DNA of 64,000 nucleotides from Gracilimonas sp. Lineage in GTDB: Bacteria > Bacteroidota > Rhodothermia > Balneolales > Balneolaceae. Positions 54,402 through 62,242 of the stretch are shown here, piece by piece. The DNA lies in the NCBI GenBank assembly GCA_022450045.1, contig JAKURD010000001.1, positions 186,001-250,000 of the forward strand, read 5' to 3'. The notes beneath the pieces were generated by a model. That model saw only the letters and a list, made by a program, of their open reading frames with translations. It did no database searches and had not been told where the DNA came from. Each line of letters starts with the position of its first letter. The stretch's first letter is position 1. The translations under genes were made by a program, and so were the position numbers.

Positions 54402-54884
54402 TTAGGTATCCAGTAAAACGGAATGCTCGGTTTTAATTTTATCCTGAATTTTCATTAATGCATGAAGCAGGGCATCAGGTCGCGGAGGGCATCCGGAAAC
54501 ATACGCATCCACCGGCAAGTAGTTATCAACGCCTTGTACTACTCCATAGCACCGATGCATTCCACCGGTTGAAGCGCAGGCACCCATAGCGATACACCAT
54601 TTTGGATCAGGCATTTGATCCCAAATTCTTCGAATGGCGTGCGACATTTTATAGGTGGACCATCCCGCTACGATCATAACATCGCTTTGGCGAGGTGAAA
54701 AACGCATTACCTCAGATCCGAAACGAGAGGCATCATAACGAGGACCGGCAAAGGCCATCATTTCGATAGCACAACAGGCTAATCCCATAGGCATTGGCCA
54801 GGCAGCGTTAGCTCGGGCCCAGTTTGTGAGCGCATCAATTTTAGTTGTAAAAAATCCTTCACCAAGTGCTGATTCAATTCCCAT
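54402..54884 (-). CDS. nuoB: NADH-quinone oxidoreductase subunit B
   Basis: 160 residues; binds the last 4Fe-4S cluster (N2) before quinone. Ligands are [12 protein letters not shown] (two Cys), [12 protein letters not shown] and [40 protein letters not shown] lies between them. Eight bases separate it from nuoA. Confidence 0.97.
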   Translation of the reverse strand: MGIESALGEGFFTTKIDALTNWARANAAWPMPMGLACCAIEMMAFAGPRYDASRFGSEVMRFSPRQSDVMIVAGWSTYKMSHAIRRIWDQMPDPKWCIAMGACASTGGMHRCYGVVQGVDNYLPVDAYVSGCPPRPDALLHALMKIQDKIKTEHSVLLDT

Positions 54885-54892
54885 GGTATCTC

Positions 54893-55267
54893 TTAAGCTT
54901 TAAAATGATTTAAGTCCCAGTCTAACGTTCCTTTTTTAAGTGTGTACAAAAGTCCAACAAATAAAACTACTATAAAGATCATCATAGCCATGAACGTTCC
55001 AAAGCCAAGGTCCAGATATCTTACAGCCCACGGATAGATAAAAACAACTTCAAGATCGAATACGATGAACTCCATAGCAACTAAGTAAAAACTTATTGAA
55101 AAACGATCTTTAGCTTCACCTACAGGATCCATACCACTTTCGTATGGATTAAGTTTAGTTTTGTTGGGACGAAAGGGCCCGAGAATTTTGGATAGTATTA
55201 ATAGTACTAAAGCTAAAACGACGGCTACAACAGCAAGAATTAAAATCGGAAAATAATTTTCGAGCAT
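54893..55267 (-). CDS. nuoA: NADH-quinone oxidoreductase subunit A
   Basis: 124 residues with three membrane helices. The conserved loop [20 protein letters not shown] and [20 protein letters not shown] identify it. It is the first gene of the minus-strand nuo run and is preceded by a candidate promoter at about 55299-55327. Confidence 0.96.
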   Translation of the reverse strand: MLENYFPILILAVVAVVLALVLLILSKILGPFRPNKTKLNPYESGMDPVGEAKDRFSISFYLVAMEFIVFDLEVVFIYPWAVRYLDLGFGTFMAMMIFIVVLFVGLLYTLKKGTLDWDLNHFKA

Positions 55268-55298
55268 ATTCTGAAATGTTCTCGGTTAATGGGACGAA

Positions 55299-55327
55299 AA
55301 GTTAGCCTCAATGTTTTGCAATGTCAA
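55299..55327 (-). promoter_or_regulatory. candidate nuo operon promoter
   Basis: TTGACA (55322-55327) and TAACTT (55299-55304), read on the minus strand with a 17-base spacer, 32 bases upstream of the nuoA start. TAACTTTT also fits the TAnnTTT-type -7 element of Bacteroidetes. Inference from motif and spacing only. Confidence 0.5.
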
Positions 55328-55504
55328 CGAAATTGGGCAAGAATATAGCCTTTATTTGAATTTTTATGGAACTAAAATTACAGAAAATTCAATATTCTTT
55401 TTCTAAATGCATAAAGTTGCTTTATTAAATACCTTGGTTTAAGACTTAGCCAAAATTCGTTACCTTTTACAATAAACTAATAAAAGCTGAAAGAAGGTGT
55501 TGAT

Positions 55505-56083
55505 TTGAGTAAAATATTAATGGAAATTTTGGGACTCTCAACAAGCCCAAGCAGTGGCGGAGCTTACGCACTTATTTTAAGTGAGGCGGAAGGCAACCAA
55601 AGGTTGCCAATAATTATTGGCTCTTTTGAAGCGCAAGCAATTGCTTTGGAGTTAGAGAATATAAAACCGCCAAGGCCAATGACCCACGACCTGCTTAAAA
55701 ATTTTGTGCTTAGTTTCAATACTGAGATCAAGCAGGTATTTATCAATGACCTGTCTGAAGGCACATTCTATGCTCAAATTATTTACGAACGGGATAACCA
55801 ACTTATAGAAATTGATGCCCGTCCAAGTGATGCTATTGCACTGGCTGTACGCTTTAATGCTCCCATATATGTAAATCAAGAAGTATTGGATGAAGCAGGA
55901 ATTACAACAGAGCCTGAACATCAAACGTTAGAAGAAGCATTAAAAGGCGAAGAAACTACTCCGGGACAAAAAGAGTTATCGCAACTCGAAAAACTCGAAG
56001 CAGAGCTTAAAACTGCTATAGAAACAGAAAATTATGAGAAAGCGGCTAAGATCAGAGACCGCATTTCAAAACTTAAAGGATAA
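55505..56083 (+). CDS. bifunctional nuclease (DUF151) with C-terminal UVR motif
   Basis: 192 residues. The DUF151 core includes LILSEAEGNQRLPIIIGSFE, ALELENIKPPRPMTHDLLKN and EIDARPSDAIALAVRFNAP, typical of bifunctional nucleases (RNase and DNase activities were described for a plant homologue). The last 35 residues (ELKTAIETENYEKAAKIRD) form a UvrB/UvrC-type UVR helix pair, suggesting contact with a repair or Clp-like partner. The start is TTG at 55505 with GAAGG upstream; an ATG at 55520 is an alternative. It is three bases upstream of bshC. Confidence 0.88.
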   Translation: MSKILMEILGLSTSPSSGGAYALILSEAEGNQRLPIIIGSFEAQAIALELENIKPPRPMTHDLLKNFVLSFNTEIKQVFINDLSEGTFYAQIIYERDNQLIEIDARPSDAIALAVRFNAPIYVNQEVLDEAGITTEPEHQTLEEALKGEETTPGQKELSQLEKLEAELKTAIETENYEKAAKIRDRISKLKG

Positions 56084-56086
56084 ATT

Positions 56087-57703
56087 TTGGACATTTCCGG
56101 TTGTTCGTTTAGCGAACTTTCATATTCGACACTTTTTAATACTTACCTTACAAATTTCGAAAAGCTCAGCTCTTTTTATGAGTTTGACCCAATGAATGAG
56201 CAAGAGTTGGAGCGAAGATCAAGCTCTTTAAACTCATCGTCGGTAGATAAAAAGCAGTTTATCTCAGCCCTGTCACAATATCATAAAGAATTAGGGATTG
56301 AGGAGCAGCAAAAAGCACCGCTGGAAAAGTACGCCAGGGATAATGCTATCACTGTAGTGACCGGGCAACAGTTAGGAGTATATGGAGGCCCGGTTTTCAC
56401 TATTTACAAAACAATGACTGCCATTCTGCTTGCGCGCAAGTATGAGGAGAAGTTTGAGCGCCCGGTGGTACCGGTGTTCTGGCTTGCAGATGAAGACCAC
56501 GATTTTGATGAGATCGCATGGACAGGTATTACCGGAAGAAATGATTTCAGCAAGATAAAGCTTGAGCAGGAGGGGTCGGGAATTCCCGTTTCAGATGAAA
56601 GGGTAACGGAGGAGATACAAAGCTTTAAAGAAAAAGTGAAAGAAGAATTATTTGATACTGATTTTTCTGAATCACTTTGGGGCATGCTTGATGCTCATTA
56701 TAAAGAAGGAAATACCCATGCTCAGGCTTTTGCTGGTTTGATAAATGAATGGTTTGCCGGGGAAGGAGTGCTGATTGTGGGAAGCAATTTTCCGGCTTTA
56801 AAAAAATTAATGAAGGAAACGCTCCAAACCACAATTTATAAAGCAGACAGTATTTATAAAGCCATCGAAGAAAAAAGTGTGGAATTAGAGCAGGATTTCC
56901 ATCGGCAAGTTACTAATGGCGATTCTAATTTGTTCTATCTTTCTGATAAAAATGGCAGAATTAAAATTCATAAAGATGAAAACGGGTGGACCGCTAATGG
57001 GAAGATTTGGACTACCGATGAGCTTTTGAATGAGATCAAAACCAGCCCAGAGAAATTTTCCCCAAATGTGTTTTTACGGCCAATTATTCAGGACAAACTG
57101 CTGCTCACTCTTGGGTATGCAGCAGGGCCGGGAGAGTTAGCTTATTACGGGCAAATGCGATCTTTATACGGTGAATTCGATCTCCAAATGCCCCCGATCT
57201 TTCCTCGATTTACGGCGACTATCATTGAATCCGGAATATCCCGCATTATCGAAAAGTTGCCTTTTCAAATTTATGAATATGAAAAACGAATCGAGGATCT
57301 TGAATCTGAATTTGTTGAAAAAACCGATACCGTTGATATCGAAGAAGTATTTTTAAATTGGAAGGATAAACTGGAAAGTGCAGCTAAAGAGCCGTTAAAA
57401 ATGATCAATGAGATAGACCCAACCCTTGATGGAACCGTAGGGAAGACCGTTGCCGGTTTTTCAAATGAGTTAGATAAATTAAAAGGCCGGGTGTACCGTT
57501 CTATAAAACAACAGGAAGAAACACAGATCAATCGTATTGAGAAGATCAAAGTAAATTTATTTCCTGATGGCGGTCTCCAGGAACGCTCCGTTTCTCCTAT
57601 CTATTTCATGAACAAATACGGACTCAATATATGGAATGAATTGATTCATAAAATTGAGGAAGAAGGATTAGACCTGACGAAGCATCATTTAATAGAATTA
57701 TGA
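56087..57703 (+). CDS. bshC: bacillithiol biosynthesis cysteine-adding enzyme
   Basis: Adds cysteine to glucosaminyl-malate in bacillithiol synthesis. 538 residues, normal length. Family blocks: TVVTGQQLGVYGGPVFTIYK, PVFWLADEDHDFDEIAWTG (nucleotide-binding-like), FLRPIIQDKLLLTLGYAAGP, and a coiled C-terminal half. It starts at a TTG (56087), and the ATGA at its end overlaps the next gene. bshA and bshB are not in the window. The presence of BshC fits a low-molecular-weight thiol shared by Firmicutes, Bacteroidetes and relatives. Confidence 0.92.
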   Translation: MDISGCSFSELSYSTLFNTYLTNFEKLSSFYEFDPMNEQELERRSSSLNSSSVDKKQFISALSQYHKELGIEEQQKAPLEKYARDNAITVVTGQQLGVYGGPVFTIYKTMTAILLARKYEEKFERPVVPVFWLADEDHDFDEIAWTGITGRNDFSKIKLEQEGSGIPVSDERVTEEIQSFKEKVKEELFDTDFSESLWGMLDAHYKEGNTHAQAFAGLINEWFAGEGVLIVGSNFPALKKLMKETLQTTIYKADSIYKAIEEKSVELEQDFHRQVTNGDSNLFYLSDKNGRIKIHKDENGWTANGKIWTTDELLNEIKTSPEKFSPNVFLRPIIQDKLLLTLGYAAGPGELAYYGQMRSLYGEFDLQMPPIFPRFTATIIESGISRIIEKLPFQIYEYEKRIEDLESEFVEKTDTVDIEEVFLNWKDKLESAAKEPLKMINEIDPTLDGTVGKTVAGFSNELDKLKGRVYRSIKQQEETQINRIEKIKVNLFPDGGLQERSVSPIYFMNKYGLNIWNELIHKIEEEGLDLTKHHLIEL

Positions 57704-58275
57704 TTTCGATTCGCCGGCAAAAACAAAACCTGAGAGATACGGTATTAAAGAAGAGGAAAGAGTACACCGAAAAAGACTGGCGCTCTAAATCCGAGAAAAT
57801 ACTTGGCAAACTTCTGAATTCAGATAGCTATAAGAAGTCTAATACTATTCATACTTATGTATCTATGAATGACAGCCGGGAAGTGTGGACCGACCCATTG
57901 ATCAAACAAATATTAAAAGATGGAAAGCAAGCAGTGGTTCCTGTCGTAAATTTTTCGGATGGCACCCTATTGCATAGTCTGATCCATTCCCTGGATGAAC
58001 TTGAATCCAATCATTGGGGGGTAAGAGAGCCTGAGACCAAAAGGCCAATCGATATTTCTGAGTTCGATCTAATCATCATTCCAATGGCAGCTGGAGATAG
58101 ACAATGCAACAGGTTAGGTTATGGTAAAGGATTTTATGATCGGTTTCTTAAACAAACTACAGCTTCAAAAATTGGATTGACTTATCTGGATTTTATATTT
58201 GATGAAATCCCTGTGGAAGAATTCGATGTTAAATTAGATACTATTATTACGGAAGAAGAAGTGATTTTGCCGTAA
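57700..58275 (+). CDS. 5-formyltetrahydrofolate cyclo-ligase
   Basis: 191 residues; converts 5-formyl-THF to 5,10-methenyl-THF with ATP. SIRRQKQNLRDTVLKKRKEY is the usual start and DLIIIPMAAGDRQCNRLGYG with KGFYDRFLKQ is the active site; the common GVAFD consensus reads MAAGD here. The start overlaps the bshC stop by four bases (ATGA). Confidence 0.92.
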   Translation: MISIRRQKQNLRDTVLKKRKEYTEKDWRSKSEKILGKLLNSDSYKKSNTIHTYVSMNDSREVWTDPLIKQILKDGKQAVVPVVNFSDGTLLHSLIHSLDELESNHWGVREPETKRPIDISEFDLIIIPMAAGDRQCNRLGYGKGFYDRFLKQTTASKIGLTYLDFIFDEIPVEEFDVKLDTIITEEEVILP

Positions 58276-58316
58276 CATTACATTAAAGCAATCGTAGGGC
58301 AGAACGGAGGAAAATT

Positions 58317-59048
58317 ATGGCTGACAAAACAAAAACACGATCCGCATCAAGAACCGGAACCGCAACACTTGAGTTTGATGAGTTTGAATTAAACTCAACC
58401 ATGCAAGAGTTCCTAAAGGAAGAAGAAAAGGACACCGGTAAAAGCATTTGGAATATCGCAACCATCTCGGGTATGGTGATGATCTTTCTGGCATTTACTT
58501 TTTTAATACAATCAGTAGGATTACCTGTTGGTGATTTTTTGTCAGGATTATCTGAGGGACTCGTTGGCTCATCAGCCCTGCCTTTAATAGGGGGCGGGTT
58601 GATCACCTTGGTTGGCTTTGGTTTTTTGGTAGGTGACAGAAAACGTGCCCGAAAGATTAAGAAAGCACGAAAAAAGGCTGCTAAATCTCAGTCTGCCTCA
58701 TATACTGATATTCCCGGATCTGAAGACAATCGTTATTCATCCGGTTCAAAACTTAACAACGCACTTGATTCTAAAGATCAGAGATCTTCCAGCCAGTCCT
58801 CGGCTTTAGATTTCGATGAATACGGATATCGACACTCCAAAAGACTCATGAAATCGCGCTCAGATAAGAAATGGGCAGGCGTTTGCGGTGGGCTAGCAAA
58901 ATATTTTGGAATAAGTGCTACGGTAGTTCGCTTCATATTTGTAGCTGCCTTTTTTATGGGGTGGGGAGCAAGCCTTTTAGTTTATTTCGGACTCTCGTTA
59001 GCCATGCCAAAAGAACCGGTTGAAATGATGGATGACTTTAACTTCTAA
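58317..59048 (+). CDS. PspC-domain membrane protein
   Basis: 243 residues. Two hydrophobic helices near residues 45-65 and 80-105, a basic stretch, then a low-complexity Ser-rich linker (about 115-165), and a C-terminal PspC domain (KKWAGVCGGLAKYFGISATV, FFMGWGASLLVYFGLSLAMP). PspC domains take part in envelope-stress signalling, but the N-terminal part here is unlike E. coli PspC. It follows the cyclo-ligase after 41 bases. Confidence 0.9.
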   Translation: MADKTKTRSASRTGTATLEFDEFELNSTMQEFLKEEEKDTGKSIWNIATISGMVMIFLAFTFLIQSVGLPVGDFLSGLSEGLVGSSALPLIGGGLITLVGFGFLVGDRKRARKIKKARKKAAKSQSASYTDIPGSEDNRYSSGSKLNNALDSKDQRSSSQSSALDFDEYGYRHSKRLMKSRSDKKWAGVCGGLAKYFGISATVVRFIFVAAFFMGWGASLLVYFGLSLAMPKEPVEMMDDFNF

Positions 59049-59125
59049 CCGCTTTCCAACTTTTCTGTTCTCAGAAAGAGATTGATCACATTTTAAAGAC
59101 ATTCTATTGTACAGAATATCTTTTT

Positions 59126-59133
59126 TAACTTTG
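59126..59133 (+). promoter_or_regulatory. possible -7 promoter element upstream of DUF2752
   Basis: TAACTTTG matches the Bacteroidetes TAnnTTTG -7 consensus in the 199-base gap before the DUF2752 gene. The upstream TTG is not at the ideal distance, so support is weak. Confidence 0.3.
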
Positions 59134-59247
59134 GCTCAAGACAACTGAAGCGGTTTTTGACCCTATTTTATAATATCATAGGTGTTTCCAAGAAAATTAC
59201 TTCCAAGTGAAAAGTAACTCTGACAAGTTAATTTACGTAGCCAAATC

Positions 59248-59565
59248 ATGAAGTTTATTCACAAACATCTGGAGTGGATGGTATTTTCAGTCGGATTACT
59301 GGCTTTTGCTTTTATGGATCCCGAAAATGCCGGAACCTCTTTTTGCTTATTCGATCTTGCCGGAATTGATTTTTGTCCCGGTGAAGGTTTAGGGCACTCT
59401 ATATCTTATACTTTTAAAGGGGAATTTAATTCTGCTATGAATGCCCATTTTGCAGGGCCCTTTGCAATTTTAATACTTGGCTTTAGAATCACTTATTTAT
59501 GGCACCGGCTTTATAATCAATCAAAACAAACTAAAGGAAATAAAAACCATGGCAAATGTAATTGA
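59248..59565 (+). CDS. DUF2752 family small membrane protein
   Basis: 105 residues with two membrane segments (HLEWMVFSVGLLAFAFM and FAGPFAILILGFRITYLWH). FCLFDLAGIDFCPGEGLGHS is the family's conserved cysteine-containing loop. It overlaps the TM2-domain gene by 17 bases, a pairing I have seen described for this family in Bacteroidetes genomes. Function unknown. Confidence 0.82.
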   Translation: MKFIHKHLEWMVFSVGLLAFAFMDPENAGTSFCLFDLAGIDFCPGEGLGHSISYTFKGEFNSAMNAHFAGPFAILILGFRITYLWHRLYNQSKQTKGNKNHGKCN

Positions 59566-59890
59566 TCATCTACCCGAAATTGACGGCGACGAAGCATTAT
59601 ATGTAGGGAAATTAATTTCAAGTTTATCTGATGAACAAGCCTCAAAATTTGCTTCAGTGTACCGCTCCAGGCGTAAAGATCCGCAAACGATCATGATCAC
59701 TTGTATCCTTGGTTTTTTTCTGATTGCAGGAATTCATCGTTTGATGCTTAATCAGATAGGAATGGGAATACTTTATATTTTTACCGGAGGGCTTTGCCTG
59801 ATAGGTACCATCGTTGATCTGGTGAATTATAAAGATCTTGCCTTTCAATACAATCGTGAAGTGTCTAAACAAGTACATTCACTTATTTGA
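59549..59890 (+). CDS. TM2-domain protein
   Basis: 113 residues from the ATG at 59549 (MANVIDHLPEIDGDEALYVG). The TM2 pair of helices with the conserved short turn is MITCILGFFLIAGIHRLMLN and GMGILYIFTGGLCLIGTIVD. The first 45 residues are acidic and soluble. Start and DUF2752 stop overlap by 17 bases; the following HD gene starts 6 bases after its stop. Confidence 0.85.
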   Translation: MANVIDHLPEIDGDEALYVGKLISSLSDEQASKFASVYRSRRKDPQTIMITCILGFFLIAGIHRLMLNQIGMGILYIFTGGLCLIGTIVDLVNYKDLAFQYNREVSKQVHSLI

Positions 59891-59895
59891 TCGGT

Positions 59896-60432
59896 ATGAC
59901 CAGGGAAGAATCTACAGATCTGCTAAAAACTTACATCGAAAGTGAAAGCCTTCTTAATCATTGTAAAATGGTGGCTCAAGCCATGGAGGCTTATGCACTT
60001 CATTTAGAAAAAGAAGATACTGAAATTGAGGAATGGTGGACCGCCGGATTATTACATGATCTGGATTGGGAGAAATTTCCTGATGAACATCCAGATAAGG
60101 CCGTGAATAAAATACTTCCGGAAAAGGGTTATTCCGAAACAGTTATAGAAGCGATCAGGGCCCATGCTCCTGAACGAACGGGAAAAGAACCTGAGACAGA
60201 AATGGAGCGATATCTTTTCGCCTGTGATGAGCTTTCAGGATTTATGAATGCTGTTTCACTTATGCGCCCCAATAAATTTAACGATATGAAGGTGAAATCG
60301 GTAACCAAGAAATTGAAGGACTCAAAATTTGCTGCTAACGTTCCCCGGGAAGACATCCAAAATGGGGCAAAACTCATCGGAAAGGAATTGCAGGAACACA
60401 TAGCATTTTTGATAAATGTATTCCGTACTTAA
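59896..60432 (+). CDS. HD-domain phosphohydrolase
   Basis: 178 residues from the ATG at 59896 (MTREESTDLLKTYIESESLL); a TTG at 59887 is an alternative. The HD pair is in WTAGLLHDLDWEKFPDEHP, followed by AIRAHAPERTGKEPETEMER and FACDELSGFMNAVSLMRP, the pattern of small HDIG-type proteins. Substrate unknown. It probably belongs to the same transcript as DUF2752 and TM2. Confidence 0.85.
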   Translation: MTREESTDLLKTYIESESLLNHCKMVAQAMEAYALHLEKEDTEIEEWWTAGLLHDLDWEKFPDEHPDKAVNKILPEKGYSETVIEAIRAHAPERTGKEPETEMERYLFACDELSGFMNAVSLMRPNKFNDMKVKSVTKKLKDSKFAANVPREDIQNGAKLIGKELQEHIAFLINVFRT

Positions 60433-60466
60433 AAAAATTATCTACCCTTTTAATTCTTTTAAAACA

Positions 60467-60768
60467 ACGTCAGTTTGATATAATTATCCTCGCTAAAGCC
60501 TTTGAGGCACGGCCTCGGTTCCAAGTCCGTCTGACCGTTTGTTGGAATAGAGCACCCAAGTTCAGTTCATATCCTAATTCAACATCCTGTGCCTGCATCA
60601 TCGATCAGATGGGGTTTCCATCAGATCGAATCCGGGAATGTTTAATCTACCCTTCTGCCTGACTGTGTTAATTCAGCTTATCATGCTTATCCAGGCCCAT
60701 CCATCAAACGGGGTATCCGTCAGATGGATCTTGCAGTTATTCTAACATTCTTTATCTCCAACTCACGT
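60467..60768 (-). repeat. MITE-like intergenic element, hairpin type, minus orientation
   Basis: 302 bp with ends ACGTCAGTTTGATATAA (60467-60483) and TTATCTCCAACTCACGT (60752-60768), 14 of 17 matching. Read on the minus strand it reproduces the 40.7-kb element: GATCCATCTGACGG module, GATCGAT...CCATC module, CGGTCAGACGG hairpin and the exit CCTCAAAGGCTTTAGCGAGG. It fills most of the 390-base gap after the HD gene. Confidence 0.72.
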
Positions 60769-60822
60769 TGAAATAGATTTTTATAATGGGTTTAAGAGAT
60801 AACACCAATCAAATAAAGCACT

Positions 60823-60960
60823 ATGAGAGTAATATGTGCAACACTTCTTCTTGTAACAAGCCTATCGCTCAATGTTTCTGCACAAAACCTCGATGTTACA
60901 TTTTACAACTCAATTGATCTATATAAGGAGTTCTATTCCAAAAGTAGTTTTGGAAATGAA
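60823..60960 (+). other. short signal-peptide-like ORF running into a terminator
   Basis: ATG at 60823 opens MRVICATLLLVTSLSLNVSA followed by QNLDVTFYNSIDLYKEFYS, a plausible signal peptide and short mature part. The frame then reads through a strong terminator hairpin without a stop and ends at 61143, which no real gene should do. It may be the 5' remnant of a truncated secreted-protein gene. Confidence 0.3.
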
Positions 60961-60963
60961 AAG

Positions 60964-60994
60964 AAACCCGGACCGATCAAAGCCCGGGTTTTTT
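60964..60994. terminator. intrinsic terminator
   Basis: AAACCCGG (60964-60971) and CCGGGTTT (60984-60991) form a strong stem, with T-rich sequence on both strands (TTTTTT to 60994 on plus; TTTCTTTT on minus). Confidence 0.85.
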
Positions 60995-61012
60995 CTTTAG
61001 GGCATTTGGTGC

Positions 61013-61116
61013 TTATGCAGCATCCAAAAGCTCTTTTGCTCTTCGCCCAACAAATACGATGCTATAATATTTATGTTTCACCGGCTTATAACTTGTTCTG
61101 TCACGATTTACAATTG
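61013..61116 (-). pseudogene. omega/Rpb6-like peptide fragment without a good start
   Basis: On the minus strand an open frame ends ...KHKYYSIVFVGRRAKELLDAA followed by TAA (61013-61015) and then the terminator above. YYSIVFVGRRAKEL lines up with the Y-x-x-V-x-(I/V)-x-G-(K/R)-R-A-x-x-(I/L) motif of bacterial RNA-polymerase omega subunits. The frame is open upstream to about 61132, but the only start codon near is a GTG at 61081 giving 22 residues. Too short for omega, so I call it a fragment with low confidence. Confidence 0.35.
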
Positions 61117-61154
61117 GATTGTTCCCTTTTAGTCAGGTATTAGTATCTTCAGGT

Positions 61155-62237
61155 ATGAATTTGCAGAACTTAATAGCCCTGAAAAAAACCGAGTTAATAG
61201 CAACACTGCTGGTCTTTGTGTTGATCTTGTCTGCTGTACTAAGCTCTCGGCTCATCCGCCTTACTTCTGGTTCAGCTCTTTATTTTGAAGAAGAGACAGA
61301 GGTGCATTTTGATGAACTTGGAGACGTGGACGCTTTATTTTCAATACTAACTCTGAAAGAGATCGAAGTTGATGAAGCTGAACTGCAATGGGCTGCAAAT
61401 ATTTTAGGGTGGAAAAGATTTCAGCGTGGCAGATACGTTTTTAAAGGGGCATACTCATATAATGATTTTCTTTCAAGAATGACCAAAGGAATTCAAGACC
61501 CTTCAAACGTGGTTATCTTACCCGGAAGTACACCTAAACGGTTTTCAGAGGTAGTTTCAAATAAATTCTATTTCAATGAAGAAGAATTACTCCAGGTTTT
61601 TACCGATAGCGCATTTCTTGCTGAGAAGGGGTTTACAACGGAGCACTTATTTGGCAGGATGTTACCCGAAACATATTTAATGTACTGGACTACAACACCC
61701 AAAAATTTCGTAAATAGGGTTTTGAGAGAGTTCGAAGCATCAATTTCCGAAGAAGAAATGAATAGGGCAGAAGAACTGGGATACTCCATAGATGAGATCC
61801 TAACTTTGGCTTCTATCGTGGAATGGGAGGCAAAGATACCGGAAGAAAAAGCCCGAATCAGTGGATTATATTGGAATAGAATTGACAGAGGGATGCGACT
61901 TCAGGCCGACCCAACGGTTAACTATGCATTGGGAGAGCGAAGAAGACTGCTTTTTGAGGATTATGAAATTGATCACCCTTTCAATACGTATCAAAACAGG
62001 GGATTACCACCGGGACCGATTACAAACCCAAGTTTATCAACTATTAAAGCTACCTTATACCCTGAAGATCATGACTATTTATACATGGTTGCCAATCCTG
62101 AGGGTGGTCATGTTTTCACAAGAACCTTCGATGAGCATCGGGCAGAAAGCGAAAAATGGCGTATTTGGCTTCGAGAGCAATACCGAATAAAGAGCCAGCT
62201 TGAAGAAGAAGAGGCCGAAGACAGCGAAGCAAGTTGA
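61155..62237 (+). CDS. mltG: endolytic murein transglycosylase
   Basis: 360 residues from the ATG at 61155 (MNLQNLIALKKTELIATLLV); the ORF is open upstream to 61119. One N-terminal membrane anchor is followed by a LysM-like region and the YceG catalytic domain: LTLASIVEWEAKIPEEKARI with the catalytic Glu near residue 218, LQADPTVNYALGERR, YQNRGLPPGPITNPSLSTIK and ANPEGGHVFTRTFDEH. It cuts nascent glycan strands and sets their length. Confidence 0.95.
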   Translation: MNLQNLIALKKTELIATLLVFVLILSAVLSSRLIRLTSGSALYFEEETEVHFDELGDVDALFSILTLKEIEVDEAELQWAANILGWKRFQRGRYVFKGAYSYNDFLSRMTKGIQDPSNVVILPGSTPKRFSEVVSNKFYFNEEELLQVFTDSAFLAEKGFTTEHLFGRMLPETYLMYWTTTPKNFVNRVLREFEASISEEEMNRAEELGYSIDEILTLASIVEWEAKIPEEKARISGLYWNRIDRGMRLQADPTVNYALGERRRLLFEDYEIDHPFNTYQNRGLPPGPITNPSLSTIKATLYPEDHDYLYMVANPEGGHVFTRTFDEHRAESEKWRIWLREQYRIKSQLEEEEAEDSEAS

Positions 62238-62242
62238 CCAGA

